Source: Oscillibacter sp. | GTDB taxonomy: Bacteria > Bacillota > Clostridia > Oscillospirales > Oscillospiraceae | Length of the DNA: 18,813 bases | NCBI GenBank assembly: GCA_022796315.1 | Contig: JAAWIL010000019.1 | Location: forward strand, 1 to 18,813 | Reading direction: 5' to 3' | Part shown: positions 7,087 through 13,454 of the stretch, one piece after another | How positions within the stretch are numbered: position 1 is the first letter of the stretch | Layout of the letters: every line of letters starts with the position of its first letter | The notes under the pieces: generated by a model | Database searches by the model: none | What the model was told of the DNA's origin: nothing | What the model saw: the letters and a program-made list of their open reading frames with translations, nothing else | Position numbers and translations under genes: made by a program

Positions 7087-7116
7087 TTGCGGGCGGAAGG
7101 CTGGATGTGGTATAAT
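7087..7116 (+). promoter_or_regulatory. Possible promoter into the hairpin-rich stretch
   Basis: TTGCGG (7087-7092), an 18-base spacer, then TATAAT (7111-7116). The -10 box runs straight into the inverted repeat at 7115-7149. If active it would transcribe the 7120-7411 stretch toward the TraX-family gene. The -35 is weak, so this is tentative. Confidence 0.4.
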
Positions 7117-7149
7117 ATTACTTCCAAACTGAAAGGTCGGAAGTAATAT
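7115..7149. repeat. Perfect inverted repeat next to a -10 box
   Basis: ATATTACTTCC (7115-7125) and GGAAGTAATAT (7139-7149) form an exact 11-bp inverted repeat with a 13-base spacer. It overlaps the end of a TATAAT box, as an operator would, or could form an RNA hairpin at the 5' end of a transcript. No partner regulator is visible nearby. Confidence 0.6.
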
Positions 7150-7156
7150 GTGCCAT

Positions 7157-7194
7157 GTTTTGCGGCTGCCGCTGTTTACAGCGGTGAGCAAAAC
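7157..7194. repeat. Two-level hairpin
   Basis: An outer stem GTTTTGC (7157-7163) with GCAAAAC (7188-7194) encloses an inner stem CCGCTG (7169-7174) with CAGCGG (7179-7184) and a TTTA loop. The asymmetric internal loop (five and three bases) is the shape of a folded RNA rather than a simple terminator. No T-run follows on the plus strand. Confidence 0.5.
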
Positions 7195-7211
7195 GGCTTG
7201 AATCAAATTTA

Positions 7212-7243
7212 TTATTTTCGAGTTTTAAGCTCGGAAATAATAT
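7212..7243. repeat. Palindromic dispersed repeat, copy B
   Basis: Matches 93-124 at 31 of 32 bases; the single change (T for C in the left arm) slightly weakens the central palindrome. The right arm runs on into a TATAAT at 7241-7246. It lies in the non-coding stretch 7028-7411. Confidence 0.65.
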
Positions 7244-7312
7244 AATCGAAACATTTGAACATCGTCCCCGATTTTCAAGGCGGGCAAGGCCCGCCAGCCC
7301 ATGCACGCGGGC

Positions 7313-7358
7313 ATGAAGTCCCCCGTCAGGCCGCTTCTTTTCAACTGTGGTGACGATA
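7313..7358 (+). repeat. Composite dispersed repeat, short copy
   Basis: Two blocks side by side: 7313-7333 and 7334-7358. The first matches the reverse complement of 18793-18813 at 20 of 21 bases and the second that of 18716-18740 at 23 of 25. The other copy has 52 extra bases of hairpin sequence between the blocks. Just upstream here are the hairpin GGCGGGC-AAG-GCCCGCC (7279-7295) and CATGC/GCATG arms (7300-7304 and 7311-7315). The repeat is in the leader of the TraX-family gene. Any ORF read through it is likely spurious. Confidence 0.7.
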
Positions 7359-7411
7359 AACCATTCCGGCTGGGAAACATTCAGGACCGGCGGAACGAGA
7401 GGAGAGAGAAT

Positions 7412-8158
7412 ATGGAACAAAAGCGGACGGCGGAGCTGACCTCTGCCGGACTCCACCTTCTGGCCATGGGGCTGATGCTGTGCGACCATCTGTGGGCCAT
7501 GCTGTTTCCTGCGGCGCAGTGGCTGACCTGGCTGGGGCGGATTGCCTTTCCCATCTTTGCCTTTATGGCGGTGGAGGGGTATTTCCACACCCGGAACCTG
7601 CGGCGCTATCTGCTGCGGCTGCTGGTGTGGGCGCTGCTGTCGGAGATTCCCTTTGATCTGATGTATGGGGGCAGCATGTTCTATCCATATCATCAGAATG
7701 TGATTTGGACCCTCCTGCTGGGTCTGCTGCTGGTGGCCCTGCTGGAGAAGATCCGGGAGTTCCGGCCGCTTCTCCGGTGGATGGCCTCGGCGGGGGTGGT
7801 GGTGCTGGGGTTCTGCCTGGGCTATGCTGCCATGATTGACTACTACGGCGCCGGCGTCCTGACGGTTCTCACCTTCTACTTCTTCCGGCAGCGGAACTGG
7901 AAGAGCTTCCTGGGGCAGCTCCTCTGTCTCTACATCTTGAATGTGGAGCTGCTGGGCGGGTACTATACGGTGGTGACGGTTCTGGGGCATGAGGTGGAGG
8001 TGGTCCAGCAGGGGATGGCCCTGCTGGCGCTGCTGCCCATCTGGCTCTACCGGGGACGGCAGGGCTGCCGCAAAACCTGGTTCCAATACGCCTGCTACGC
8101 CTTCTATCCCCTGCATATGCTGATTCTGGTGCAGATTCAGCGATGGATGCTGGGATAG
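7412..8158 (+). CDS. TraX-family multi-pass membrane protein
   Basis: A 248-residue membrane protein with about seven or eight hydrophobic segments across its length. Features of the TraX family (named for F-pilin acetylation) are visible: an N-terminal LHLLAMGLMLCDHLWAM segment, RIAFPIFAFMAVEGYFHTRN, then LLVWALLSEIPFDLMY, and a closing CYAFYPLHMLIL. In Firmicutes chromosomal members are common and are thought to be acyltransferase-like, but their substrate is not known; no conjugation genes are nearby, so pilin modification is unlikely. The ATG at 7412 follows GGAGAGAG; extending upstream would translate the dispersed repeat at 7313-7358. It seems to be a single-gene unit with a long, hairpin-rich leader. 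No clear terminator follows. Confidence 0.88.
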   Translation: MEQKRTAELTSAGLHLLAMGLMLCDHLWAMLFPAAQWLTWLGRIAFPIFAFMAVEGYFHTRNLRRYLLRLLVWALLSEIPFDLMYGGSMFYPYHQNVIWTLLLGLLLVALLEKIREFRPLLRWMASAGVVVLGFCLGYAAMIDYYGAGVLTVLTFYFFRQRNWKSFLGQLLCLYILNVELLGGYYTVVTVLGHEVEVVQQGMALLALLPIWLYRGRQGCRKTWFQYACYAFYPLHMLILVQIQRWMLG

Positions 8159-8195
8159 CCGGAAAGACCCTGGGCACGGCGGAAAAAGAAGTATA

Positions 8196-8223
8196 GATTC
8201 CGCGCCGGGAGTGTTGCGGAATC
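8196..8223. repeat. Inverted repeat overlapping the hprK -35 box
   Basis: GATTCCGC (8196-8203) and GCGGAATC (8216-8223) form an exact 8-bp inverted repeat with a 12-base spacer. The right arm covers the -35 hexamer (TTGCGG, 8214-8219). It may be an operator or just a hairpin downstream of the TraX-family gene. Confidence 0.45.
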
Positions 8224-8242
8224 CGGGAGATTCATATATAAT
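8214..8242 (+). promoter_or_regulatory. Promoter of the hprK operon
   Basis: TTGCGG (8214-8219), 17-base spacer, TATAAT (8237-8242). Transcription would start near 8249, leaving a leader of about 80 bases before hprK. Confidence 0.7.
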
Positions 8243-8327
8243 AAAGCGGACAGCGGCCGGATGGGAAAGTCCAGGTCCGGCCGGGAAGGATGCGGGCACC
8301 GCCCGATGGAAAGGCGAGGAAACAGCT

Positions 8328-9269
8328 ATGAGCGAGCGCGGAGTTAAGATTTTAAAATTTGTCAAGGTTTTTGAGCTGGAGACGCTGCATAAGGGCGGCG
8401 GTTTTGACACGGCCAAGCTGACCATTGTGGACGTCAACCGGCCGGGCCTGCAGTTCCACAATTTTTACGACTACTTCGACCCCCACCGGCTCCAGGTCAT
8501 CGGCAAGGCGGAGTATACCTACCTGAAGAGCCTGACCCCGGAACACCGCCGCAAGTGCTTTGACGATCTCTTCCTGTACGACATCCCGGCCCTGGTGATC
8601 TGTCGGGGGCTGGAGTGCTTTCCGGAGTGCCTGGAGAGCGCGCAGGAGAATGAGAAGACCCTGCTGCGGACCCAGGAGACCACGGTGGACTTCACCCGCC
8701 ATACGATTGAGTATCTGAGCCGGGAGCTGGCGCCCTGCGTCACCCGCCACGGCGTGCTGCTGGATATCTACGGCGAGGGCGTGATGATCACCGGCGATTC
8801 CGGCGTGGGCAAGAGCGAGGCGGCTATTGAGCTCATCATGCGGAGCCACCGGCTGGTGGCGGACGACGCGGTGGAGCTGCGGCTGGTGTCCAACCAGCTT
8901 ATCGGCACGGCGCCGGAGGTGATCCGGCACTACATCGAGCTGCGGGGCATCGGCGTGATTGATGTGCGGCAGCTCTTTGGGATGCGGGCCATCAAGGTGG
9001 AGTCCCAGCTGGACCTGGTGGTCCACTTCGAGCCCTGGGACAGCACGAAATTCTACGACCGGCTGGGAATTGAGGACCATTTCACAGAGATTCTGGAGGT
9101 TCCGGTGCCCATTGTCACCATCCCTGTGCGGCCGGGCCGGAACCTGGCCAGCATCGTGGAGGTGGCCGCCATGAACAACCGCCACCGGAAGGTGGGCTAC
9201 AACGCCGCCGAGGAGCTGGCCCGCCGGGTGGACCGCCGGGCGGACCTGGGCAGCGGAAAGCTGGACTGA
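8328..9269 (+). CDS. hprK: HPr kinase/phosphorylase
   Basis: Phosphorylates or dephosphorylates HPr (and Crh) on Ser46 in response to glycolytic state, the sensor step of carbon catabolite repression in Firmicutes. The 313-residue length is normal. The N-terminal domain runs to about 130. The kinase core has H141 in TRHG, the Walker A motif GDSGVGKS at 156-163 followed by E164, then RLVADDAVELR, and the family signature ELRGIGVIDVRQLFGMRAIK shortly after. The C-terminal part contains VPIVTIPVRPGRNLASIVEVAAMN. The ATG at 8328 follows GAGGAAAC; an ORF extension to 8211 lies upstream of the promoter start and is rejected. It is the first gene of a run that continues with a ROK kinase 13 bases later. 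Confidence 0.97.
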   Translation: MSERGVKILKFVKVFELETLHKGGGFDTAKLTIVDVNRPGLQFHNFYDYFDPHRLQVIGKAEYTYLKSLTPEHRRKCFDDLFLYDIPALVICRGLECFPECLESAQENEKTLLRTQETTVDFTRHTIEYLSRELAPCVTRHGVLLDIYGEGVMITGDSGVGKSEAAIELIMRSHRLVADDAVELRLVSNQLIGTAPEVIRHYIELRGIGVIDVRQLFGMRAIKVESQLDLVVHFEPWDSTKFYDRLGIEDHFTEILEVPVPIVTIPVRPGRNLASIVEVAAMNNRHRKVGYNAAEELARRVDRRADLGSGKLD

Positions 9270-9282
9270 GCGGAGGATACTT

Positions 9283-10221
9283 ATGAAATACTATGTAGGG
9301 ATTGACGTGGGCGGCACCAACCTGAAGGCGGGCCTGGTGGACGAGGAGGGCCGCCTGCTGGCCGCGGAGAGGACCCCCCTGAACTTCCAGGGACCGGAGC
9401 AGTTCGCGGCCCTTGCGGCCCGGCTGGCCCGGTCGGCGGCGGAACAGGGCGGCGTCCGGCCGGAGGAGCTCCAGGCGGCTGGCATGGGCCTGCCCGGGGC
9501 CGTCTCCGGCGGCGAGATTGTATTTACCACCAATATTCCCATGAAACATGTGCCCATTGAGCGGCTCTTCCGTCAGCACCTGGATGTGCCGCTGTTTTTG
9601 GGCAACGACGCCGACTGCGCCGCCGTAGGAGAGTTTTTCTGCGGCGCGGGCCGGGACTGCCGGGATCTGGCGGTGATTACCCTGGGCACCGGCGTGGGCT
9701 GCGGGCTGATTCTGGACGGAAAGCTCCGGGGCGGTCCCGCCTCCAGCGAGGGCGGGCACATCACGGTGGTCCACGGCGGAGAGGACTGCAACTGCGGCCG
9801 CCGGGGCTGCTGGGAGCGCTATGCCTCCGCCACGGCCCTGATCCGCATGACCAGGGAGGCCATGGCCGCACACCCGGAGAGCCTCCTCTGTGCGCTTGCG
9901 GCGGAGGGCGGCGTGGAGGGCCGGACGGCCTTCCAGGCGGCGGAACGGGGCGACGAGACGGCCCTGGCGGTCTGCCGCGAGTACGTAACCTATCTGGCCG
10001 ATGGCGTCATCAGTGTGGTCAACCTGCTGCGGCCGGAGATTGTGGCCGTTGGCGGCGGCGTGGCCGCCGCGCCGGAGCACCTGCTGCTCCAGCCCCTCCA
10101 GGAGCTGGTGGCCCGGGAGAGCTTCGCCAGCCACGGAGGGCGTGCCACGCAGATTCTGCGGGCGGAGCTGGGCAATGACGCGGGAATTCTGGGCGCGGCC
10201 CTGCTGGAAAAAGTGAGCTGA
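9283..10221 (+). CDS. ROK-family glucokinase
   Basis: Probably phosphorylates glucose with ATP to glucose-6-phosphate; ROK enzymes also include other sugar kinases, so the substrate is an inference. The 312-residue protein has the phosphate-binding motif DVGGTNLKAG from residue 8, GNDADCAAVGE with catalytic D109, the ROK motif EGGH at 156-159, and the zinc motif CNCGRRGCWE at 169-178 (with H159, C169, C171 and C176 as likely zinc ligands). There is no DNA-binding N-terminus, so it is an enzyme and not a ROK repressor. It lies 13 bases after hprK and 12 bases before murB, and belongs to the same operon, which groups carbon-entry functions. Confidence 0.92.
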   Translation: MKYYVGIDVGGTNLKAGLVDEEGRLLAAERTPLNFQGPEQFAALAARLARSAAEQGGVRPEELQAAGMGLPGAVSGGEIVFTTNIPMKHVPIERLFRQHLDVPLFLGNDADCAAVGEFFCGAGRDCRDLAVITLGTGVGCGLILDGKLRGGPASSEGGHITVVHGGEDCNCGRRGCWERYASATALIRMTREAMAAHPESLLCALAAEGGVEGRTAFQAAERGDETALAVCREYVTYLADGVISVVNLLRPEIVAVGGGVAAAPEHLLLQPLQELVARESFASHGGRATQILRAELGNDAGILGAALLEKVS

Positions 10222-10233
10222 GGAGGTCGTTCC

Positions 10234-11154
10234 ATGTCCTGGGAGACAGCGTTGGACAACTGGGTGAGGGAGTATCTGCCGGATCTGCGGGTGGCCTGTG
10301 AGGAGCCCATGAGCCGGCATACCTCCTTTCGCATTGGCGGGCCGGCCAGGAGAATGGCCTTCCCGGAGCGGGCGGAGCAGATGGTGCTGCTGCTGGAGCG
10401 GGCGCGGGAGCTGAACGCCCGGCCGCTGGTGATCGGCAACGGCACCAATCTGCTGATTCCCGATGAGGGCCTGGACCGGCTGGTGATTGTTGCGGCGGGC
10501 CTGCGGAAGCTGGAGGCCGGGTCCGAGCCCCATACCATCCTGGCGGAGGCCGGGGCCACCCTGGCCCAGGCGGCGGACTACGCCTGCGGGCTGGGCCTGA
10601 CGGGTCTGGAGTTCGCCCACGGGATTCCGGGAACCGTGGGCGGCGGGCTGTGCATGAACGCCGGGGCCTATGACGGAGAGATGAAGCAGGTGGTGGAGAG
10701 CGTGTCTCTCCTCTTCCCGGGGGAGGGCGTCCGGTTCCTCAGCGGCGAAGACATGGCCTTCGGCTACCGCCGGAGCTTCCTGACGGATCACCGGGAGGCC
10801 GTGGCCCTGCGGGCCGTGTTCCGCCTGCGGCCCGGAGATCCCGAAGAGATCCGGCGGCGGATGCGGGAGCTGATGGCAAAGCGGAAGGCCAGCCAGCCCT
10901 TGGAGCTGCCCAGCGCCGGCAGCACCTTCAAGCGGCCCGAGGGACACTTCGCCGGGACGCTCATTGACCAATGCGGCCTCAAGGGACTGACGGTGGGTGG
11001 AGCCCAGGTCAGCGAGAAGCACGGGGGCTTCCTGGTGAACCGGGGCGGCGCCACCTTTGCGGACGTGACGGAGCTGATCCGCCAGGTCCAGGCCAGGGTG
11101 CTGGCGGAGACCGGGGTCCGGCTGGAGCCGGAGGTCCGGATCATCCACTCATAA
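10234..11154 (+). CDS. murB: UDP-N-acetylenolpyruvoylglucosamine reductase
   Basis: A cytosolic FAD enzyme that uses NADPH to reduce UDP-GlcNAc-enolpyruvate to UDP-MurNAc, the second committed step of peptidoglycan synthesis. The 306-residue protein shows the FAD-domain stretches TSFRIGGPA (30-38), VIGNGTNLL (67-74) and GLEFAHGIPGTVGGGLCMNA (124-143). Catalytic residues are present: R179 in GYRRS, S230 in SAGSTFKRP (the proton donor) and E300 in LEPEVRI. The start at 10234 has GAGGTCG upstream. It lies 12 bases upstream of rapZ, whose relatives control amino-sugar supply in other bacteria. Confidence 0.97.
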   Translation: MSWETALDNWVREYLPDLRVACEEPMSRHTSFRIGGPARRMAFPERAEQMVLLLERARELNARPLVIGNGTNLLIPDEGLDRLVIVAAGLRKLEAGSEPHTILAEAGATLAQAADYACGLGLTGLEFAHGIPGTVGGGLCMNAGAYDGEMKQVVESVSLLFPGEGVRFLSGEDMAFGYRRSFLTDHREAVALRAVFRLRPGDPEEIRRRMRELMAKRKASQPLELPSAGSTFKRPEGHFAGTLIDQCGLKGLTVGGAQVSEKHGGFLVNRGGATFADVTELIRQVQARVLAETGVRLEPEVRIIHS

Positions 11155-11166
11155 GGAAGGCGTTTC

Positions 11167-12030
11167 ATGGATATTTTGATTATCTCCGGCCTCTCCGGCG
11201 GCGGCAAGAGCAAGGCGGCCTCCTACCTGGAGGACATGGGGTTCTATATTGTGGACAATATGCCTGCCGCCATGATTCTGAAGTTCGCGGAGTTCTGTGC
11301 CGGGGGCGGCGGCCGCTATGACCGGGTGGCCCTGGTGTACGATGTGCGGACCGGGGACAGCTCCTTCGCGGAGCTGTTCACGGTGCTGGACCAGCTGAAG
11401 GGCATGGAGTGCGACTGCCGGATGCTGTTTCTGGAGGCCTCGCCGGAGGTGGTCATCCAGCGCTACAAGGAGAGCCGGCGGCGGCATCCCCTGTACGGCG
11501 GCGCCGGTTCCCTGGAGGCGGCGGTCCGCCGGGAGCGGGAGCTGATGGAGCCGGTGAAGAGCCGGGCGGATGTGGTGATTGACACCTCCCGGACCAGCAA
11601 CGCCCAGCTGCGGAGCCGTCTGCTCCGGGCCTTCGGCGGCGAGACGGAGCAGGGGAGCATGACGGTGAACGTGATCTCCTTCGGCTTCAAGTACGGCCTG
11701 CCTCTGGAGGCGGACCTGGTCTTTGACGTGCGGTTCATGCCAAATCCCTTTTACATTGAGGAGCTGAGGGAGAAGACCGGCCTGGACCGGGAGGTGGCGG
11801 AGTACATCTTCGCCTTCCCTCAGACGAGGGAGTACCTCTCCCGGCTGGAGGAGCTGCTGAGCTTTTCCCTGCCCCTGTACGCGGAGGAGGGGAAGACGGC
11901 GCTGGTGATCGCGGTGGGCTGTACCGGCGGGCATCACCGGTCCGTGGCCATGTGCCACGCGCTGGCGGAATTCCTGCGGCACCGGGGAGGTCCTGTGACG
12001 GAGAGCCACCGGGACATCCAACGGGGCTGA
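11167..12030 (+). CDS. rapZ: Nucleotide-binding protein RapZ (YvcJ)
   Basis: An ATP/GTP-binding protein. In E. coli, RapZ senses glucosamine-6-phosphate and directs RNase E to the small RNA GlmZ; in Firmicutes (YvcJ) the role is less clear and has been linked to competence. The 287-residue protein has Walker A GLSGGGKS at 8-15, the conserved MGFYIVDNMP, VYDVRTGDS, then SFGFKYGLPLEADLVFDVRF, and the C-terminal RNA-binding/sensing motif GCTGGHHRS at 251-259. All family landmarks are present. The gene is followed 58 bases later by yvcK, with a stable hairpin in the gap. The rapZ-yvcK-whiA order is a well-known Gram-positive cluster. Confidence 0.96.
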   Translation: MDILIISGLSGGGKSKAASYLEDMGFYIVDNMPAAMILKFAEFCAGGGGRYDRVALVYDVRTGDSSFAELFTVLDQLKGMECDCRMLFLEASPEVVIQRYKESRRRHPLYGGAGSLEAAVRRERELMEPVKSRADVVIDTSRTSNAQLRSRLLRAFGGETEQGSMTVNVISFGFKYGLPLEADLVFDVRFMPNPFYIEELREKTGLDREVAEYIFAFPQTREYLSRLEELLSFSLPLYAEEGKTALVIAVGCTGGHHRSVAMCHALAEFLRHRGGPVTESHRDIQRG

Positions 12031-12036
12031 GGACCT

Positions 12037-12071
12037 GGGTTCCGCCAGGACGCTGTCCGGACGGCGGACCC
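12037..12071 (+). promoter_or_regulatory. Hairpin in the rapZ-yvcK gap
   Basis: GGGT-CCGCC (12037-12046, with one bulged T) can pair with GGCGG-ACCC (12063-12071). Inside it GGAC (12048-12051) pairs with GTCC (12055-12058). The structure ends about 10 bases before the yvcK ribosome-binding site (GAGGGAG) and could tune translation or protect an mRNA end. No T-run follows, so it is not a normal terminator. Confidence 0.4.
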
Positions 12072-12088
12072 TTGGAAGAGGGAGTGCT

Positions 12089-13141
12089 ATGAACGAATCT
12101 TGGATTCCCCGAGCCCGGGGCCCGCGGATCGCCGCCATCGGCGGGGGTCACGGCCTTTCCAATATGCTGCGGGGACTGAAACACTATACGGAGAACCTGT
12201 CCGCCATCGTCACGGTGGCGGACGACGGCGGCGGCAGCGGCGTGCTGCGCCAGGACCTGGGGATGCCGCCTCCCGGCGATATCCGCAACTGCCTGGAGGC
12301 CCTGGCCAACACGGAGCCCCTGATCAGCGAGCTGATGCACTACCGCTTCACAGAGGGGACCCTGGCGGGGCAGAGCTTCGGCAACCTCTTCCTGGCGGCG
12401 CTCAACGGGATCTCCCCGTCCTTTGACGCCGCGGTGGCCCGCATGAGCGAGGTTCTGGCCATCACGGGCCGGGTATTGCCGGTGACCACCGCCGACGTGC
12501 GCCTGGAGGCCTTTTTTGAGAACGGCGCCTCGGTGGTGGGGGAGTCCAAGATCTTCTACTGCAAGAAGAAGGAGGACTGCCGGATCACCCATGTGCAGCT
12601 GCTGCCCGCCCATCCCCAGGCCCTGCCGGAGGCCCTGGAGGCCATCCGGGAGGCGGACGTGCTGCTGCTGGGGCCGGGGAGCCTGTATACCAGCATCATC
12701 CCCAATCTCCTGGTGGACGGGGTGGTGGAGGCCATCCAAGCCTCCCATGCCCTGAAGATCTATGTCTGCAACGTGATGACCCAGGAGGGGGAGACGGAGG
12801 GCTGCACCGCCGCGGACCACATTCAGGCCCTCTTCCAGCACGGGGCGCCGGGTCTGTTTGACCTGTGCCTGGCCAACTCCTCGCCGGTTCCGAGGGAGGT
12901 GGCCGCCCGGTATGCCCAGGAGGGGGCGGAGCCCTTGGTGTGCGACATGGAGCGCTGCGCCGCGCTGGGCGTGGAGGTGGTGCGCCGCCCGGTGGCGGCG
13001 GTGGAGGACGGCTTTGTCCGCCACCATCCGGACGCCCTGGCGAGAGAGCTGATTTTGCTCCACGCCGAGCGCAGTGTCCGCATTGCCGGGGACCGCTTCG
13101 GCGGCCGGGACGGCGGCTATCGGATGGAGGGCCCGCGTTGA
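12089..13141 (+). CDS. yvcK: YvcK/CofD-like gluconeogenesis factor
   Basis: A cytosolic protein of the CofD-like family that binds UDP-sugars. In B. subtilis YvcK is needed for growth on gluconeogenic carbon and for cell shape, through peptidoglycan precursor supply. The 350-residue protein has the glycine-rich nucleotide-binding motif IGGGHGLS at 17-24, VADDGGGSGVLR at 43-54 with D45/D46, PPPGDIRNCLEAL, and LLLGPGSLYTSIIPNLLV, all hallmarks. The usual length is about 310-350. Its start follows AGAGGGAG. It shares the transcript with murB, rapZ and probably whiA. Its role fits the operon's link between sugar phosphate status and wall synthesis. Confidence 0.96.
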   Translation: MNESWIPRARGPRIAAIGGGHGLSNMLRGLKHYTENLSAIVTVADDGGGSGVLRQDLGMPPPGDIRNCLEALANTEPLISELMHYRFTEGTLAGQSFGNLFLAALNGISPSFDAAVARMSEVLAITGRVLPVTTADVRLEAFFENGASVVGESKIFYCKKKEDCRITHVQLLPAHPQALPEALEAIREADVLLLGPGSLYTSIIPNLLVDGVVEAIQASHALKIYVCNVMTQEGETEGCTAADHIQALFQHGAPGLFDLCLANSSPVPREVAARYAQEGAEPLVCDMERCAALGVEVVRRPVAAVEDGFVRHHPDALARELILLHAERSVRIAGDRFGGRDGGYRMEGPR

Positions 13142-13160
13142 GCGGAGGAGAGAGCGCGAG

Positions 13161-13358
13161 ATGAGAAAGAGCGAATTGCGGGAATCCCTGTTCCGGGCCT
13201 TTGCCCAGGAAGCGGAAGGGCGCTCTTTTGAGGAGCGGATGGAATGAGCCGAGCGCTGCGCGTCCACGGCGGACAGGAGCATCCCGGAGAACCAGGCGGA
13301 CGGCGGGTTTATCCTCCATGTCAAGCGCATTGCCAGGGAAGTGGGGCGGCGGGCCTGA
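13161..13358 (+). pseudogene. Small ORF interrupted by an in-frame TGA
   Basis: An ATG at 13161 with GGAGGAG about ten bases upstream opens a 28-codon frame (MRKSELRESLFRAFAQEAEG and on to RME) that stops at a TGA (13245-13247). The same frame then stays open for another 36 codons (it includes ADRSIPENQADGGFILHVKR) to a TGA at 13356-13358. As one piece it would be a 65-residue, charged, helical protein. It is not recognised. The likeliest reading is a small gene with a nonsense mutation; a true 28-residue peptide, TGA read-through or chance are alternatives. The rest of the gap to whiA (13359-13454) shows no other feature. Confidence 0.35.
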
Positions 13359-13454
13359 CCGCCCGGGTCCTGCCGTTGGCTGCCGTGGCGGCGGGCGCTG
13401 CCAAACGTTCCGCGCTGTCCGCAAATACAGGGTTGAAACGGGGAGAACCATTCC

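Noticed and set aside
7412..8158. Part of a conjugative element because of the TraX name
   Set aside because: No other transfer, relaxase or integrase gene is in the window; chromosomal TraX-family genes stand alone in many Firmicutes.
7118..8461. Minus-strand ORF opposite the TraX-family gene and hprK start
   Set aside because: It spans the non-coding repeats and the hprK promoter, and the plus-strand genes explain the DNA.
9115..11148. Long minus-strand ORF opposite the ROK kinase and murB
   Set aside because: Same antisense shadow effect; no start signal and no family features.
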